NCBI GenBank assembly: GCA_018896025.1
Contig: JAHIND010000031.1
Span: forward strand, 53,497-117,496
Direction of reading: 5' to 3'
From: Pseudomonadota bacterium
GTDB lineage: Bacteria; Desulfobacterota; Desulfarculia; Desulfarculales; Desulfarculaceae
Length of the DNA: 64,000 bases
This document shows positions 1 to 9,445 of the stretch, in pieces. Below the pieces are notes generated by a model that worked only from the letters and a program-made list of their open reading frames with translations, was not told the DNA's origin and searched no databases. Position 1 is the first letter of the stretch. Each line of letters starts with the position of its first letter. The translations under genes and the position numbers were made by a program.

Positions 1-417
1 GAGTGGACCAGCTTTTTCACCTCCCCCTCCAACGACCCCAACGTGCGCGACTACGTGGACGGCACCCTCAGCGTGCCCGCGCTCCAGGTGGGCGACGAGG
101 TCAACGTAATCAACGGCAACCTGAGCACCCACACCTTTGATGCCTTGGCTGACCGTTTTCAGTCCGAGGGCACCGACCTTGACGGCGACGGCAACGCCGA
201 CGCCTGGCAAGTATTGCTGCCGGTGATAGGCGGCACCAGCAGCGGCGCCAGCAGCGCCACCATCGTCGGTTTCGCCCACCTGATAATCACCGAGGTGCGC
301 AACGCTCCTTACAAAGAGATCACCGGCGTGCTGCAGTGCGGCCTAGTGGTGCCGGGCAGCACCACCGGAGGCGGCAACTTCGGCAGCCGGGCGACGACGC
401 CCAAGCTGGTGGAATAA
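1..417 (+). CDS. TadG-like Tad pilus protein, C-terminal part (truncated by window start)
   Basis: The reading frame is open from base 1 and ends at TAA 415-417, so only the C-terminal 138 residues are present. It is clearly a paralogue of the next gene: both share the EWTSFF stretch, the VINGNLST segment, the DGDG(N/A)ADxW aspartate-rich motif and the GGGN(F/Y)G(S/T)RAT ending. The N-terminal hydrophobic segment that defines the family lies outside the window. By analogy it would be a secreted or membrane-anchored component of the Tad/Flp pilus machine whose genes follow. The DGDG motif could bind calcium; that is inference. Only 12 bases separate it from the next gene, so the two are probably co-transcribed. 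Confidence 0.75.
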   Translation, partial: EWTSFFTSPSNDPNVRDYVDGTLSVPALQVGDEVNVINGNLSTHTFDALADRFQSEGTDLDGDGNADAWQVLLPVIGGTSSGASSATIVGFAHLIITEVRNAPYKEITGVLQCGLVVPGSTTGGGNFGSRATTPKLVE

Positions 418-429
418 GAAAGAGTACCC

Positions 430-1500
430 ATGCGGCCTGCCCAAGCCCATAGCCCCCAGCGATTCCCCAGCCTGGCCCGCCTGTGGCGCGGTCAGAGCGG
501 GGCCATGGCGGCATTGGCGGCATTCATGCTCACCGCCCTGGTGGGTCTCACCGGCGCGGCGGTGGATCTGGGATTGCTCTACTCCACCAAGGGCGAGCTG
601 CAAAACGCGGCCGACGCCGCGGCCCTGGCCGGAGCGGCCACCATGGTCTCCTTCGGCGAAAACGGCGAAATCTCGGTGCAGCCCATCACCGCCGTGGCCA
701 CCGCCCAACAGGTGTCGCTGGCCAACCAGGCCCACGGGGTCAACCTGTCCCTGCGCAGCGATGACGCGGTGATCGGCTATTGGGACACCGAGGCCGACGC
801 CTTCGACCCCGGCCTTACCGGCAGCAGCGACCCCAACGATATTACCGGTTTCCAGGCCACGGTGCGCCGCGACGAACTGGCCAACGGGCCGGTCAACACC
901 TTCTTCGCCGGGCTGGTGGGCTATGGCTCGGTGGGGCTCCATGCCACCTCCACCGCCTTCCTGGGCTGGGCGGGCCTGGCCGACGCCGCGGCGGTGGACC
1001 TACCCCTGGCCATCCACGCCTCGGCCCTGACCGATGCCGGCAGCCCTAACTGCGGGGCCGAGCTGCTTTTCAACAACGAGAACAGCGAAACCGCCGAGTG
1101 GACCAGCTTCTTCACCTGGCCCACCAACGACGTGACCGTGCGCAACTACGTCGGCGGCGGGCTCACCACCCCGGAGTTGAAGGTGGGCGACAGCATCAAC
1201 GTGATCAACGGCAATCTGAGCACCGCCACCATGAACGCCCTGGCCGACCGCTTCCAGTCCCAAGGCACAGACACCGACGGCGACGGGGCGGCCGACTCCT
1301 GGGAGGTGCTGGTGCCGGTGGTGGAGCCGGGCAGCACCTCCACCATGTCCAAGGTGGTGGGCTTCGCCCATTTGGTGCTGACCGAAGCCGACTCGAGCAG
1401 GGCGCGCTTTTTCTTGCAGTGCGACCGCGCGCTGATCGGCAGCAACAGCGGGGGGGGAAACTACGGCACCAGAGCCACGGTGCCAAGTTTGATTCAGTAG
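430..1500 (+). CDS. TadG-like Flp pilus assembly protein
   Basis: 356 residues. Near residues 22-75 there is a TadE/TadG-type N-terminus: QSGAMAALAAFML, a hydrophobic segment, then a helix rich in Asn, Ala and Asp (LQNAADAAALAGA), the hallmark of the Tad pseudopilin-like N-domain (PF13400 type). The rest is extracytoplasmic in this family. The C-terminal third repeats the preceding truncated protein almost residue for residue, with a DGDGAAD motif. The ATG at 430 has only a weak purine-rich Shine-Dalgarno. It is the second gene of a colinear tad operon, 10 bases before tadZ. Likely role: envelope-anchored minor pilin or structural component of the Tad apparatus. Confidence 0.8.
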   Translation: MRPAQAHSPQRFPSLARLWRGQSGAMAALAAFMLTALVGLTGAAVDLGLLYSTKGELQNAADAAALAGAATMVSFGENGEISVQPITAVATAQQVSLANQAHGVNLSLRSDDAVIGYWDTEADAFDPGLTGSSDPNDITGFQATVRRDELANGPVNTFFAGLVGYGSVGLHATSTAFLGWAGLADAAAVDLPLAIHASALTDAGSPNCGAELLFNNENSETAEWTSFFTWPTNDVTVRNYVGGGLTTPELKVGDSINVINGNLSTATMNALADRFQSQGTDTDGDGAADSWEVLVPVVEPGSTSTMSKVVGFAHLVLTEADSSRARFFLQCDRALIGSNSGGGNYGTRATVPSLIQ

Positions 1501-1510
1501 GAGAAGGTCC

Positions 1511-2647
1511 GTGAGCAATAACGATCCCCAGATTTTGGCATATCACCTCACCCGTCAGGGAGGCGAACGCCTGCGCCAGTTGGTGTCGGGCGCGCCCCAG
1601 GCCAAACTCCTCGGCCTGGAATCCGCGGTGGAGGAGTTTGAGCGCAAGGCCCTGCAACTGCAGCCCGAGGTGCTCTTGGTGGAGTTCGACCCCGAGGAGG
1701 CGGGCCTGAGCGAGCTGTTGGCCCGCCTGCGCCGGGGGGCGCACCGGGCCTCCCTGGTGGCCTGGTCCCACAACCTCAGCTCCGAGGCGATCCTTTTGGC
1801 CATGCGCCTGGGGGTGCGCGAATACCTGCCCAGCCAGGCCGATGGGCCCGCCTTTGCCGATGCCCTGCAAAGGCTGATGGCCTCCAGCGCGCCCAGCGAC
1901 CAGCAGGGCACCCTGCTGGGGGTGATGGGAGTCAAGGGCGGGGTGGGGGCCAGCTCCCTGGCGCTCAGCCTGGCCTGGGTGGCCAGCCAGAGCATGGGAG
2001 CGCGGGTGGCCCTGGTGGACCTGGACCTGGCCGGCGGCGACCTGGCCGCCCTGCTGGACATCGAGCCCACCCGCAGCATGCTGCACGTGGTGGAGGAGTT
2101 CGAGCGCCTGGACAGCCTGCTCATGGACAGCCTGATGGTGGACGCCGCGCCAGGCCTGCGCCTTTTGGCCTCGCCGGGAGACGCGGTGGCCGCCGAGGAG
2201 ATCAAGGGCCCCCACGTGGAGCGGGCCCTGGAGCTGGCTTTGAGCGAGCACGCCCTGGTGGTGGCCGACCTTCCCTCCCGGGTGGACGAGGCCAGCCTGG
2301 CCGCCCTGGACCGGGCCAAGCTGCTCTTGCTGGTCACCGAACCCACCGTTCTGGGTCTCAAGGCCGCCCGCAGGGCCCTGGAGCTTTGCCACAACCTGGG
2401 CCGGGAAAAGGACGAGGTGGCCCTGGTGGTCAACCGCCACGGAGCCAAACAATGCCTTTCCGCCAAGGAGGTGGCCCGGGTGCTGAAGATGGACCCCCTG
2501 GCCGTGCTGCCCAACGAAAGCCCGGTGCTCATGGCTGCGGCCAACGCGGGCAGGCCGCCGGTGCGCGACTGGCCCCGCTCCAAGTGGAGTAAGTCGGTGG
2601 CCGCCCTGGCCAAGGAACTGTTCAGCGGCAACGGAGACGGCAAATGA
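1511..2647 (+). CDS. tadZ: TadZ/CpaE-like pilus-localising ATPase
   Basis: 378 residues. The first ~125 residues look like a degenerate receiver domain. They are followed by a MinD/ParA-type ATPase with a deviant Walker A, GVKGGVGASS at 140-149, lacking the usual final GKT/S; this deviation is typical of TadZ/CpaE. VALVDLDLAGGD is the Walker A' region and LVVADLPS the Walker B-like strand. TadZ proteins place the Tad secretion complex at a cell site. The start is GTG 1511, with GGAGAAGG 6-8 bases upstream. The stop overlaps the start of tadA by 4 bases (ATGA), implying translational coupling. Confidence 0.88.
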   Translation: MSNNDPQILAYHLTRQGGERLRQLVSGAPQAKLLGLESAVEEFERKALQLQPEVLLVEFDPEEAGLSELLARLRRGAHRASLVAWSHNLSSEAILLAMRLGVREYLPSQADGPAFADALQRLMASSAPSDQQGTLLGVMGVKGGVGASSLALSLAWVASQSMGARVALVDLDLAGGDLAALLDIEPTRSMLHVVEEFERLDSLLMDSLMVDAAPGLRLLASPGDAVAAEEIKGPHVERALELALSEHALVVADLPSRVDEASLAALDRAKLLLLVTEPTVLGLKAARRALELCHNLGREKDEVALVVNRHGAKQCLSAKEVARVLKMDPLAVLPNESPVLMAAANAGRPPVRDWPRSKWSKSVAALAKELFSGNGDGK

Positions 2648-4005
2648 GCCTCAGGGCCAGATTGGGAGGGGCTTCCCCGGCCGCTCAACTGCGCGCCGAA
2701 AGCGGGCGCGACCTCCAGCGGGACATGGCCCTGCAGGAGATGAAGGCCCGCATCCACTACAAGGTCATCGAGTCCCTAGACCTGTCGGTGCTCACCAGCA
2801 CCCAGGACGGCCAAGCAAACGCGGAGTTGGAGGAGGCCATCCGCATGGTGGTGGCGGCCGAGCCGGAGCCCATGACCCTGCCCGAGCGCGAGGCCCTGGC
2901 CAAGGAGATAAAAAACGAGGTCATGGGCCTGGGGCCCTTGGAGCCGCTGTTGGCCGACGACAGCATCAGCGAGATTTTGGTCAACGGCTACAGCAAGGTA
3001 TACGTGGAGCGCGGCGGCCGTTTGGAGCGCATCCCGGTGCGCTTCCGCAACGACGAGCACCTGCTCAAGATCATCGACAAGATCGCCAGCGGGGTGGGCC
3101 GGCGCATCGACGAGTCCAGCCCTATGGTGGACGCCCGCCTGGCCGACGGCAGCCGCGTCAACGCGGTGATTCCTCCCCTGGCCCTGGACGGCCCGGCGCT
3201 GAGCATACGTAAGTTCGCCCGCGACCCCCTCAGGGTGGACGACCTGGTGCGCCTGGGCTCCTTCAGCGCCCAGACCGCCAAGTTTTTGGAGGCCTCGGTC
3301 AAGGCTCGCCTGAACATGCTTATCTCCGGCGGCACCGGCACCGGCAAGACCACCTTGTTGAACGTGCTCAGTTCCTTCATCCCCCACCGCGATCGCATCG
3401 TGACCATCGAGGACTCGGCCGAGCTGCAAATGCAACAGGAGCACGTGGTACGCCTGGAGACCCGCCCGCCCAACATCGAGGGCCTGGGCGAGGTGGCCAT
3501 GCGCGACCTGGTCAAGAACGCCTTGCGCATGCGGCCCGACCGCATCGTGGTGGGCGAGGTGCGCGGCGGCGAAGCCCTGGACATGATGCAGGCCATGAAC
3601 ACCGGCCACGACGGCAGCCTGACCACGGTGCACGCCAACAGCGCCCGCGACGCCATCAGCCGCCTGGAGACCATGATTTCCATGGCTGGGCTGGAAATCC
3701 CCGACAAAGCCATCCGTCAGCAGATCGCCAGCGCCATCCAGATCGTGATCCAGGTAAGCCGCCTGGCCGACGGCTCCCGGCGGGTGACCAGCGTGCAGGA
3801 ACTCACCGGCATGGAGGGCGACACCCTGACCATGCAGGAGATATTCATCTTTAAGCAAACCGGCGTGGACGAGCGCGGACGGGTGGTGGGGCACTTCGGG
3901 CCCACCGGCATCCGGCCCCGCTGGAGTGACCGCATCGCCGCCTACGGCATCGACCTGGAGGCCGGCCTGTTCGGCGGCGGCGATCCGGCGAGGAGCGGCC
4001 TATGA
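2644..4005 (+). CDS. tadA: TadA/CpaF secretion ATPase
   Basis: 453 residues, the usual length of CpaF/TadA. Walker A is SGGTGTGKTT at 228-237. A Walker B-type strand DRIVVGEVRGGEAL, an Asp box (VTIEDSAELQ) and a His box (TVHANSARDA) follow in the order typical of type II/IV secretion ATPases. The N-terminal domain has the family motif LADDSISEILVNG. It powers pilus polymerisation and secretion at the inner membrane with TadB and TadC. It overlaps tadZ by 4 bases at its start and tadB by 4 bases at its end. Confidence 0.96.
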   Translation: MSLRARLGGASPAAQLRAESGRDLQRDMALQEMKARIHYKVIESLDLSVLTSTQDGQANAELEEAIRMVVAAEPEPMTLPEREALAKEIKNEVMGLGPLEPLLADDSISEILVNGYSKVYVERGGRLERIPVRFRNDEHLLKIIDKIASGVGRRIDESSPMVDARLADGSRVNAVIPPLALDGPALSIRKFARDPLRVDDLVRLGSFSAQTAKFLEASVKARLNMLISGGTGTGKTTLLNVLSSFIPHRDRIVTIEDSAELQMQQEHVVRLETRPPNIEGLGEVAMRDLVKNALRMRPDRIVVGEVRGGEALDMMQAMNTGHDGSLTTVHANSARDAISRLETMISMAGLEIPDKAIRQQIASAIQIVIQVSRLADGSRRVTSVQELTGMEGDTLTMQEIFIFKQTGVDERGRVVGHFGPTGIRPRWSDRIAAYGIDLEAGLFGGGDPARSGL

Positions 4006-4970
4006 TCTGGGGACTCACCGCGCTGATCTTCCTGGCCATGCTGGGCGCGGCCTGGGCGGTCTACAACCTGCTGTTCGCCGGGCAGGCGGCCCGGGCGGCG
4101 GCCATCGAGCGCCGCCTGTCCACCCTAGCCCCCGGCGACGCGGTCATGGAGCAGGCCATACAAAGCTATTTCCGCGACCGCTCCTACTCTACCATCCCCT
4201 ACCTGAACCGCCTGCTGGGGCATTTGCCCAACATCTCCGACCTGGAGCTACTCATCCACCAAGCGGGCTCTCCCTGCAACCTGGGCACCCTGGTCTTGAT
4301 GAGCGGGGTGCTGACCAGCCTGGGCTTTTTGGGAGGATTGCTGGAGAGCGGCCTGACCACGGGCCTGATTCTGGCCGTGGGCTGCGGGGTGCTGCCCCTG
4401 ATGTGGCTGCGTTTTTTGCGCAAGCGCCGCCTGGCCGCCTTTGAGGAGCAGTTCGTGGAGGCGGTGGACCTGATGGCCAGGGCGCTCAGGGCCGGGCACT
4501 CCTTCGGCTCGGGGCTCAAGATGGCCTCCCAGGAGCTGGAAGACCCGGTGGCCGAGGAACTGGCCCGCACCTTTGAGGACTACTCATTCGGCAAGGGGCT
4601 GGACGACGCCCTGGTGGACCTAACCCGGCGGGTGGGCCTGCAGGACGTCAAGTTCTTCGCCACCGCCGTGGCCCTGCAACGGGAGATCGGCGGAAATCTC
4701 ACCGAGATTCTGGACAACATCGGCCACATCACCAGGGCCCGCTTCTCCCTGCTGCGCCAGGTGAAGGCCCTGTCGGCCGAGGGGCGCATCAGCGCCTACA
4801 TTCTGTGCCTCATGGCTCCGGGCCTGTTGGGGGCCCTGTGGTTTCTGAGCCCCAACTACCTGGGCATCTTGTTCGAGCACCCCATGGGCAAAACCCTGCT
4901 GATAGTGGGCGGCTGTTTTCAGGGGCTGGGCATTTTGGTCATCCGCAAACTCATCAACCTGAAGGTGTGA
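4002..4970 (+). CDS. tadB: TadB inner-membrane platform protein
   Basis: 322 residues. It has hydrophobic segments at the N-terminus (residues 3-25), around 90-140 and near the C-terminus, with a GspF/T2SF-type cytoplasmic domain between (EQFVEAVDLMARALRAGHSF, then FATAVALQREIGGNLTEILDNI). These are the classic TadB/TadC family motifs. It should pair with TadC as the platform that couples the TadA ATPase to pilin. The ATG lies in an ATGA overlap with the tadA stop, and tadC begins 1 base after its own stop. Confidence 0.92.
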   Translation: MIWGLTALIFLAMLGAAWAVYNLLFAGQAARAAAIERRLSTLAPGDAVMEQAIQSYFRDRSYSTIPYLNRLLGHLPNISDLELLIHQAGSPCNLGTLVLMSGVLTSLGFLGGLLESGLTTGLILAVGCGVLPLMWLRFLRKRRLAAFEEQFVEAVDLMARALRAGHSFGSGLKMASQELEDPVAEELARTFEDYSFGKGLDDALVDLTRRVGLQDVKFFATAVALQREIGGNLTEILDNIGHITRARFSLLRQVKALSAEGRISAYILCLMAPGLLGALWFLSPNYLGILFEHPMGKTLLIVGGCFQGLGILVIRKLINLKV

Positions 4971-4971
4971 G

Positions 4972-5931
4972 ATGAATATCCTGAACGCCCTTGGCGCCGA
5001 CTCATCTCTGTGGCTGATCGGCTTGGCCTTCGGCCTGGCGGTGCTGCTGATCGCGTTGGCCCTGGCCTCCCTCTCGGTGAAGCGGGATAAAAGCCTGCAG
5101 CGCCGCCTGCGGCAACTGAGCGGCCAGACGACCGCGTCCGGCGAGGGGGAAAAGCCCCTGAAGGGGCAACTCAAAAGGCTGCTGTTCCGGCTGCTCAACC
5201 ATTTGGCCAAGCCGGCCAAGCCTCGCCAAAACTGGCAGGAGAGCGACCTCAGGGCCAAGCTTCTGCAAGGCGGTTTCTACTCCCCCAGCGCGGTGAACAC
5301 CTTCCTGGGCATCAAGGTGGCCATGCTCATCGCCTACCCCATCTTGCTGCTCATCAGCCCCATCCCCGGCCGCCTGGGCAACCTGCAACTGATCCTGGCC
5401 CTGGTGGGCTCGGCCACCCTGGGCTTCTTTTTGCCCCAGCTCATTCTGGAACGGCGCATCCGCGCCCGGCGCAAGGCCATCACCCGGGAGTTGCCCGACG
5501 TGCTGGACCTATTGGTCATATCGGTGGAGGCGGGCCTGGGTCTGGACCAGGCCATCAGCCGGGTGTCCCAGGAGGTGAAGATATCCTGCCCGGTGCTGGG
5601 CGGGGAGTTCACCCTGGTTTCCTTGGAGCTGAGGGCGGGCATCCCCCGCCAGATGGCGCTCAAGAACCTGGCCCACCGCTGCGGGGTTGATGGCGTGGGC
5701 GGTCTGGTGACCATGCTCATCCAGGCCGACCGTTTCGGGGTCAGCGTGGGCCGCTCGCTTCGGGTTCACTCGGACTCGGTGCGCACCCAGCGACGCCAGC
5801 AGGCGGAGGAGGCCGCGGCCAAGATTCCCCTTAAGCTGCTGTTCCCAGTTTTGTTCATGATTTTTCCCGCCATCATGGTGGTCATGGCCGGCCCGGCGGT
5901 TATCCGCGTCAGCCAGAACCTGATGCACTAA
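4972..5931 (+). CDS. tadC: TadC inner-membrane platform protein
   Basis: 319 residues. An N-terminal membrane segment (about 12-34), a central pair and a C-terminal pair flank a T2SF domain with RELPDVLDLLVISVEAGLGL and a second half-repeat ending in SLRVHSDSVRTQRRQQAEE, the characteristic TadC signature. It starts 1 base after tadB. With TadA and TadB it completes the energised core of the Tad machine. The terminal segment (LLFPVLFMIFPAIMVVMAG) is a strong membrane helix. Confidence 0.92.
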   Translation: MNILNALGADSSLWLIGLAFGLAVLLIALALASLSVKRDKSLQRRLRQLSGQTTASGEGEKPLKGQLKRLLFRLLNHLAKPAKPRQNWQESDLRAKLLQGGFYSPSAVNTFLGIKVAMLIAYPILLLISPIPGRLGNLQLILALVGSATLGFFLPQLILERRIRARRKAITRELPDVLDLLVISVEAGLGLDQAISRVSQEVKISCPVLGGEFTLVSLELRAGIPRQMALKNLAHRCGVDGVGGLVTMLIQADRFGVSVGRSLRVHSDSVRTQRRQQAEEAAAKIPLKLLFPVLFMIFPAIMVVMAGPAVIRVSQNLMH

Positions 5932-5945
5932 AGTGAGGCTGTACC

Positions 5946-7487
5946 ATGCGTAAACACCAAGCACTTCTTTTGGCCACGGCCCTGCTGGCCGGTCTGGGCC
6001 TGATCCTGTTGGGCGGCTGCGCCGGCAGCCAGCAAAACAACGCCCGCTGGCTGCAACGCGGCGAGGCCGAGGCCCTGCTGGCCGCCCATTCGGCCACTCC
6101 GGAAAAAAGCCCCGACCCCGACCGCATGCCCGCCACGGCAAGCGATATGGAGGCCCAGGGCGACATCATGGCCTCCCAGGGCTCCATCTACAACGCCATG
6201 AACAACTACCGCCTGGCCCTGAAGGAGGCCAAGGGCCCCAGCCGTCAGCGCCTGGAAGGCAAGCTGGCTGGGCTGGACCTGCGCATGGGCCGCTACGAAG
6301 AGGCCCAAAAGAGCTTCGCGCGCCTCTGCGCCCAGCAGCCGGGCAACGCGGTGTTCTGGCAGGGCCAGGGCCTGTGCCAGATGGGCCTGGGCGATCTGGC
6401 CGGGGCGGAAAAATCCCTGACCCGAGCGGTGAGCCTGGACCCCTCCCTGTGGCGGGCCCAGAATCTCTTGGGCGTGATTCACAACCGCCGGGGCCAGCCC
6501 CGCCAGGCCATGAACGCCTTCCGCTCCGCCTTGCAATCGCGCCCCAACAACCCGGCCCTGTACAACAACCTGGCCCTGGCCCTGGCCATGGCCGGGGACC
6601 TGCGCGGCTCCGAGGCCAGCCTGCGCCGGGCTCTGGCCCTGGACCCGGAGCACCGCCTGGCGGCCAACAACCTGGGGCTCTTGCTGGCCCGCCAGGGGCG
6701 CGACGACGAGGCCTTCCAGGTATTCGCCCGCTCCCAGGGCGTGGCCAAGGCCCACAACAACATGGGGGTCATCCTGGCCTGGCAGGGGCGCACCCCCCAG
6801 GCCCAGGAGCAGTTCCGCTTGGCGGTGCAAACCCTGCCCCGCTACTATCCCCTGGCCACCCGTCACCTGGCACAACTTGGGGGGCAAAAGGCCCAGCCGG
6901 TTAGCCGGCTGGCGGCCCAGCCCATGACCCCTCTGTCCGAGCGCGCCTACACCCAAAAGGCGACACTCCGCCCGACCCAGGGCTATGTCCAGGCCAAGGC
7001 CAAGACAGTGGCCAAGACCAAGCCGGTGGCCACCCCCAGTCCCAAGGCGCTTCCCCAAGCGCCCGCCCTGGCGGCCAAGCCGGCAGCCAAGCCGCCCGCC
7101 CAGCGGCCAGTGGGCGCCAAGCCCCTGGCTCTGGCCAAGCCCAAGCCCCAGGCCAAGCCCGCGCCCTTGAACAAACAGCAGCGCATGGCCCAGCAAGCCG
7201 CCGAAGCCAAGGCCATGGCTCAGGCCAAGGCCGAGGCGCAGGCCAAAGCCAAAAAGGCTGAAGCCAAGGCGCAGGCCAAGGCAGAAAAGGCCGAGGCCAA
7301 GCCCGCCGCCCCTCCGGTCAAGCCCGCGGCCGCTCCCGTGGTGGGCGCGGCCAAACCGGCCGCCGCGCCAACCCAGGCGGACGGCAAAGCCCAGGGCCTG
7401 TGGATGCGGGCCGACGGCTCGCTGAGCTACGGCCCCATGCCCGAGGGCGGCAAGCCCTTCGGCGTGGTCTACGGATCTACTGACTGA
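5946..7487 (+). CDS. TPR lipoprotein of the tad operon (TadD-like) with Ala/Lys/Pro-rich tail
   Basis: 513 residues. A lipoprotein signal peptide ends in lipobox LGGC (Cys25). Residues ~65-300 form consecutive tetratricopeptide repeats (for example PNNPALYNNLALALAMAGD). Residues ~340-480 are an extended low-complexity region of Ala, Lys, Pro and Gln (repeated AKA, EAKAQAKA blocks) that could span the periplasm or form coiled coil. The last 30 residues are a conserved-looking WMRADGSLSYGPMP ending. TadD proteins are TPR lipoproteins needed for Flp pilus assembly; this one is about twice the usual length because of the tail. It is the last gene of the operon. Confidence 0.8.
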   Translation: MRKHQALLLATALLAGLGLILLGGCAGSQQNNARWLQRGEAEALLAAHSATPEKSPDPDRMPATASDMEAQGDIMASQGSIYNAMNNYRLALKEAKGPSRQRLEGKLAGLDLRMGRYEEAQKSFARLCAQQPGNAVFWQGQGLCQMGLGDLAGAEKSLTRAVSLDPSLWRAQNLLGVIHNRRGQPRQAMNAFRSALQSRPNNPALYNNLALALAMAGDLRGSEASLRRALALDPEHRLAANNLGLLLARQGRDDEAFQVFARSQGVAKAHNNMGVILAWQGRTPQAQEQFRLAVQTLPRYYPLATRHLAQLGGQKAQPVSRLAAQPMTPLSERAYTQKATLRPTQGYVQAKAKTVAKTKPVATPSPKALPQAPALAAKPAAKPPAQRPVGAKPLALAKPKPQAKPAPLNKQQRMAQQAAEAKAMAQAKAEAQAKAKKAEAKAQAKAEKAEAKPAAPPVKPAAAPVVGAAKPAAAPTQADGKAQGLWMRADGSLSYGPMPEGGKPFGVVYGSTD

Positions 7488-7500
7488 CGAAATGAGAGCC

Positions 7501-7540
7501 CCCCGTAGCGGACCCCAAGGCGCTTGGGCCCGCTACGGGG
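7501..7540. terminator. Intergenic hairpin between convergent operons
   Basis: An 11-bp perfect stem (7501-7511 with 7530-7540) encloses a second 6-bp stem (7514-7519 with 7523-7528). It lies between the converging tad operon and the TonB receptor gene and could stop transcription from both sides. Neither strand carries a clear U-run after the stem, so it may act as a bidirectional barrier or a Rho-linked stop rather than a textbook intrinsic terminator. Confidence 0.6.
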
Positions 7541-7556
7541 AGCGTTGGAGGGCTGA

Positions 7557-9419
7557 TTAGAACTCGGCCCGCAAGCCGATGAACCCGCTGAGGCCCAGGG
7601 TGCTGTAGTCGGCGATCTCCACGTAGTCCTCGTCGAACAGGTTGACCACGTTGCCGTAAACGCTGAGCCACTTGGTGAGCTTGTAGGTGGCCGCGGCGTT
7701 CACGGTGATGTAGGAGTCCACCTCGCCGGTGTTGGCCGCGTCGGTGTAGCGGTCACCCACGTACAATCCCCACACCCTGATGTTCAGGCGGTCGCCCATG
7801 AGAGGCAGGCGCACGCCCAGGGTGCCCTTGTCCCGGGGGTTGTAGGCCAGGTCCTTGTCGGTGCTCTGGTCCTGGGCGTCGGTGTAGGTCCAGGAGAAGT
7901 CCACCGCCAGCCAAGACAGCAGGTGGGCCTTGGCGTAGAACTCCAGGCCCTGGCTCTTCACCTCGTCCAGGTTCTCATAGGTCCAGGTGTTCATGTCGAA
8001 GCTGATCAGGTCATCGGTCTGGATGTTGAAGTAGGTCAGGCCCAGCTCGATGCGCTTGTTCCACAACAGCTGCACCACGCCCAGGTCCCAGCCCTTGCTC
8101 TTCTCCGGGTCCAGATCCTTGTCGCCGTAGGGGCTGTAGAGCTGGTACAGGCTGGGGGCCTTGAAGCCGGTGCCGTAGGTGCCCTTGAAGGTGGTGCCCG
8201 TGGCCGCCAGGTTGTAGGAGGCGCCCACCCGCCAGGTGGTGTGGCCGCCGAAGTCGTCGTGATGGTCGTTGCGCACGCCGCCCAGGAGGTAAAGCCCCTC
8301 CAGCACCTTGAGCTGGTCTTGCAGATAGAAGCTCAGGGTGTCCACGCTCTGCTGGCCCAGGCTGTCCCAGGTGGTGCTGTATTCGCCCTGCTCCTGCTGC
8401 CAGTTCACCCCCAGGGTGACGGTGTTGATGTCCTTGTAGAGCAGGTTGTGCCGCCACTGGGCGGTGGTCAGGTAGGACTTGTAGGTGGAGTCGTCGCTGT
8501 AGTCGTGATCCACCGAGCCGTAGGAGAAGGTCAGCTTGTGGTTCCACCAGGCAAAGGGCGAGTTGGTCAGGCCCACGATGCCGGTGTAGGACTCGGTCTT
8601 CACGTTGTCGGCGGTGTCTGCGTATTTGCCGTTCACGTAGCCGTCGTAGTCCATGTCGGCCTTGTTGTAGTAGCCGATCATGAAGACTTCGGTGTTGTCG
8701 TTGATGTCAAAGCCAAAACGCCCGTTGAACTGGTAGGCGCTGTAGGGGTCGTCCTCGCTGCCGTCCTTCACCTTGGAAACGCCGTCGGTGCTGATGCCGC
8801 CGCCGGAGAGCATGAAGTTGAAGCGGTCTATTTGGCCCTGGGTGCCGGCAGTGCCCTGCCAGGTGCCGTAGGAGCCATACCCGGCCGAGGCCCAGCCGCT
8901 GGGCGCTCCCTGGCCGCGCTTGGTTCTGATGTTCACCACGCCGGCCATGGCGTCGGAGCCATAGAGGGTGGACTGGGGGCCCTGCACCACCTCGATCTGG
9001 GAGATGCCGCCGGTGAGCAGGTTGGCCATGTCCATGCCCCCGCTGGTGCTGATGGGATCAGCCAGGCGCACCCCGTCCAGCATGAGCTGGGTCTGGCCCG
9101 CCTGGGTGCCCCGCATGGTCAGGCTGGAAACTCCGCCGAAGGGGCCGTTGCTGCGGATGTACACGCCGGGCACGTCGCGCAGGGCGTCCATCAGGCTCCA
9201 CTGGGCCTTTTCCTTGATTTCCAGGTCGGTCACCACAAAGGTGGTGGAGGGGACTTTGTTGATGTCTTCCTCGGTCATGGTGGCAGTGACCACCATCTCG
9301 CCTTGGTGCACCGCCTTGGCCTTGCCTTCTTCCTCGGCGGTGGCCTCCGCGGCCCAAACCGGCACGGCCTGAGTGGCCATCAGGGCCAGTCCGGCCAATA
9401 TAACCAGCGACTTCCTCAT
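7557..9419 (-). CDS. btuB: BtuB-like TonB-dependent outer-membrane receptor
   Basis: 620 residues, close to BtuB length. A signal peptide ends about residue 23, a TonB-box-like EMVVTATM lies at 41-48, and a plug domain follows (LMDALRDVPGVYIR, LTMRGTQAGQTQLMLDGVRL, QIEVVQGPQSTLYGSDAMAGVVNI). A beta-barrel ends in aromatic F (FIGLRAEF), the outer-membrane insertion signal. Two cobalamin riboswitches precede it and cobQ lies upstream, so vitamin B12 or another corrinoid is the most likely cargo. The start ATG has GGGAGG 8 bases upstream, inside the expression platform of the proximal riboswitch. Confidence 0.9.
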   Translation of the reverse strand: MRKSLVILAGLALMATQAVPVWAAEATAEEEGKAKAVHQGEMVVTATMTEEDINKVPSTTFVVTDLEIKEKAQWSLMDALRDVPGVYIRSNGPFGGVSSLTMRGTQAGQTQLMLDGVRLADPISTSGGMDMANLLTGGISQIEVVQGPQSTLYGSDAMAGVVNIRTKRGQGAPSGWASAGYGSYGTWQGTAGTQGQIDRFNFMLSGGGISTDGVSKVKDGSEDDPYSAYQFNGRFGFDINDNTEVFMIGYYNKADMDYDGYVNGKYADTADNVKTESYTGIVGLTNSPFAWWNHKLTFSYGSVDHDYSDDSTYKSYLTTAQWRHNLLYKDINTVTLGVNWQQEQGEYSTTWDSLGQQSVDTLSFYLQDQLKVLEGLYLLGGVRNDHHDDFGGHTTWRVGASYNLAATGTTFKGTYGTGFKAPSLYQLYSPYGDKDLDPEKSKGWDLGVVQLLWNKRIELGLTYFNIQTDDLISFDMNTWTYENLDEVKSQGLEFYAKAHLLSWLAVDFSWTYTDAQDQSTDKDLAYNPRDKGTLGVRLPLMGDRLNIRVWGLYVGDRYTDAANTGEVDSYITVNAAATYKLTKWLSVYGNVVNLFDEDYVEIADYSTLGLSGFIGLRAEF

Positions 9420-9445
9420 TAAATTCCTCCCTCGAGGTTGCGGAG

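Noticed and set aside
7923..9422. A 499-codon open frame on the plus strand across the TonB receptor
   Set aside because: It is antisense to an unmistakable TonB receptor, with Val/Gly/His-biased composition and no motif.
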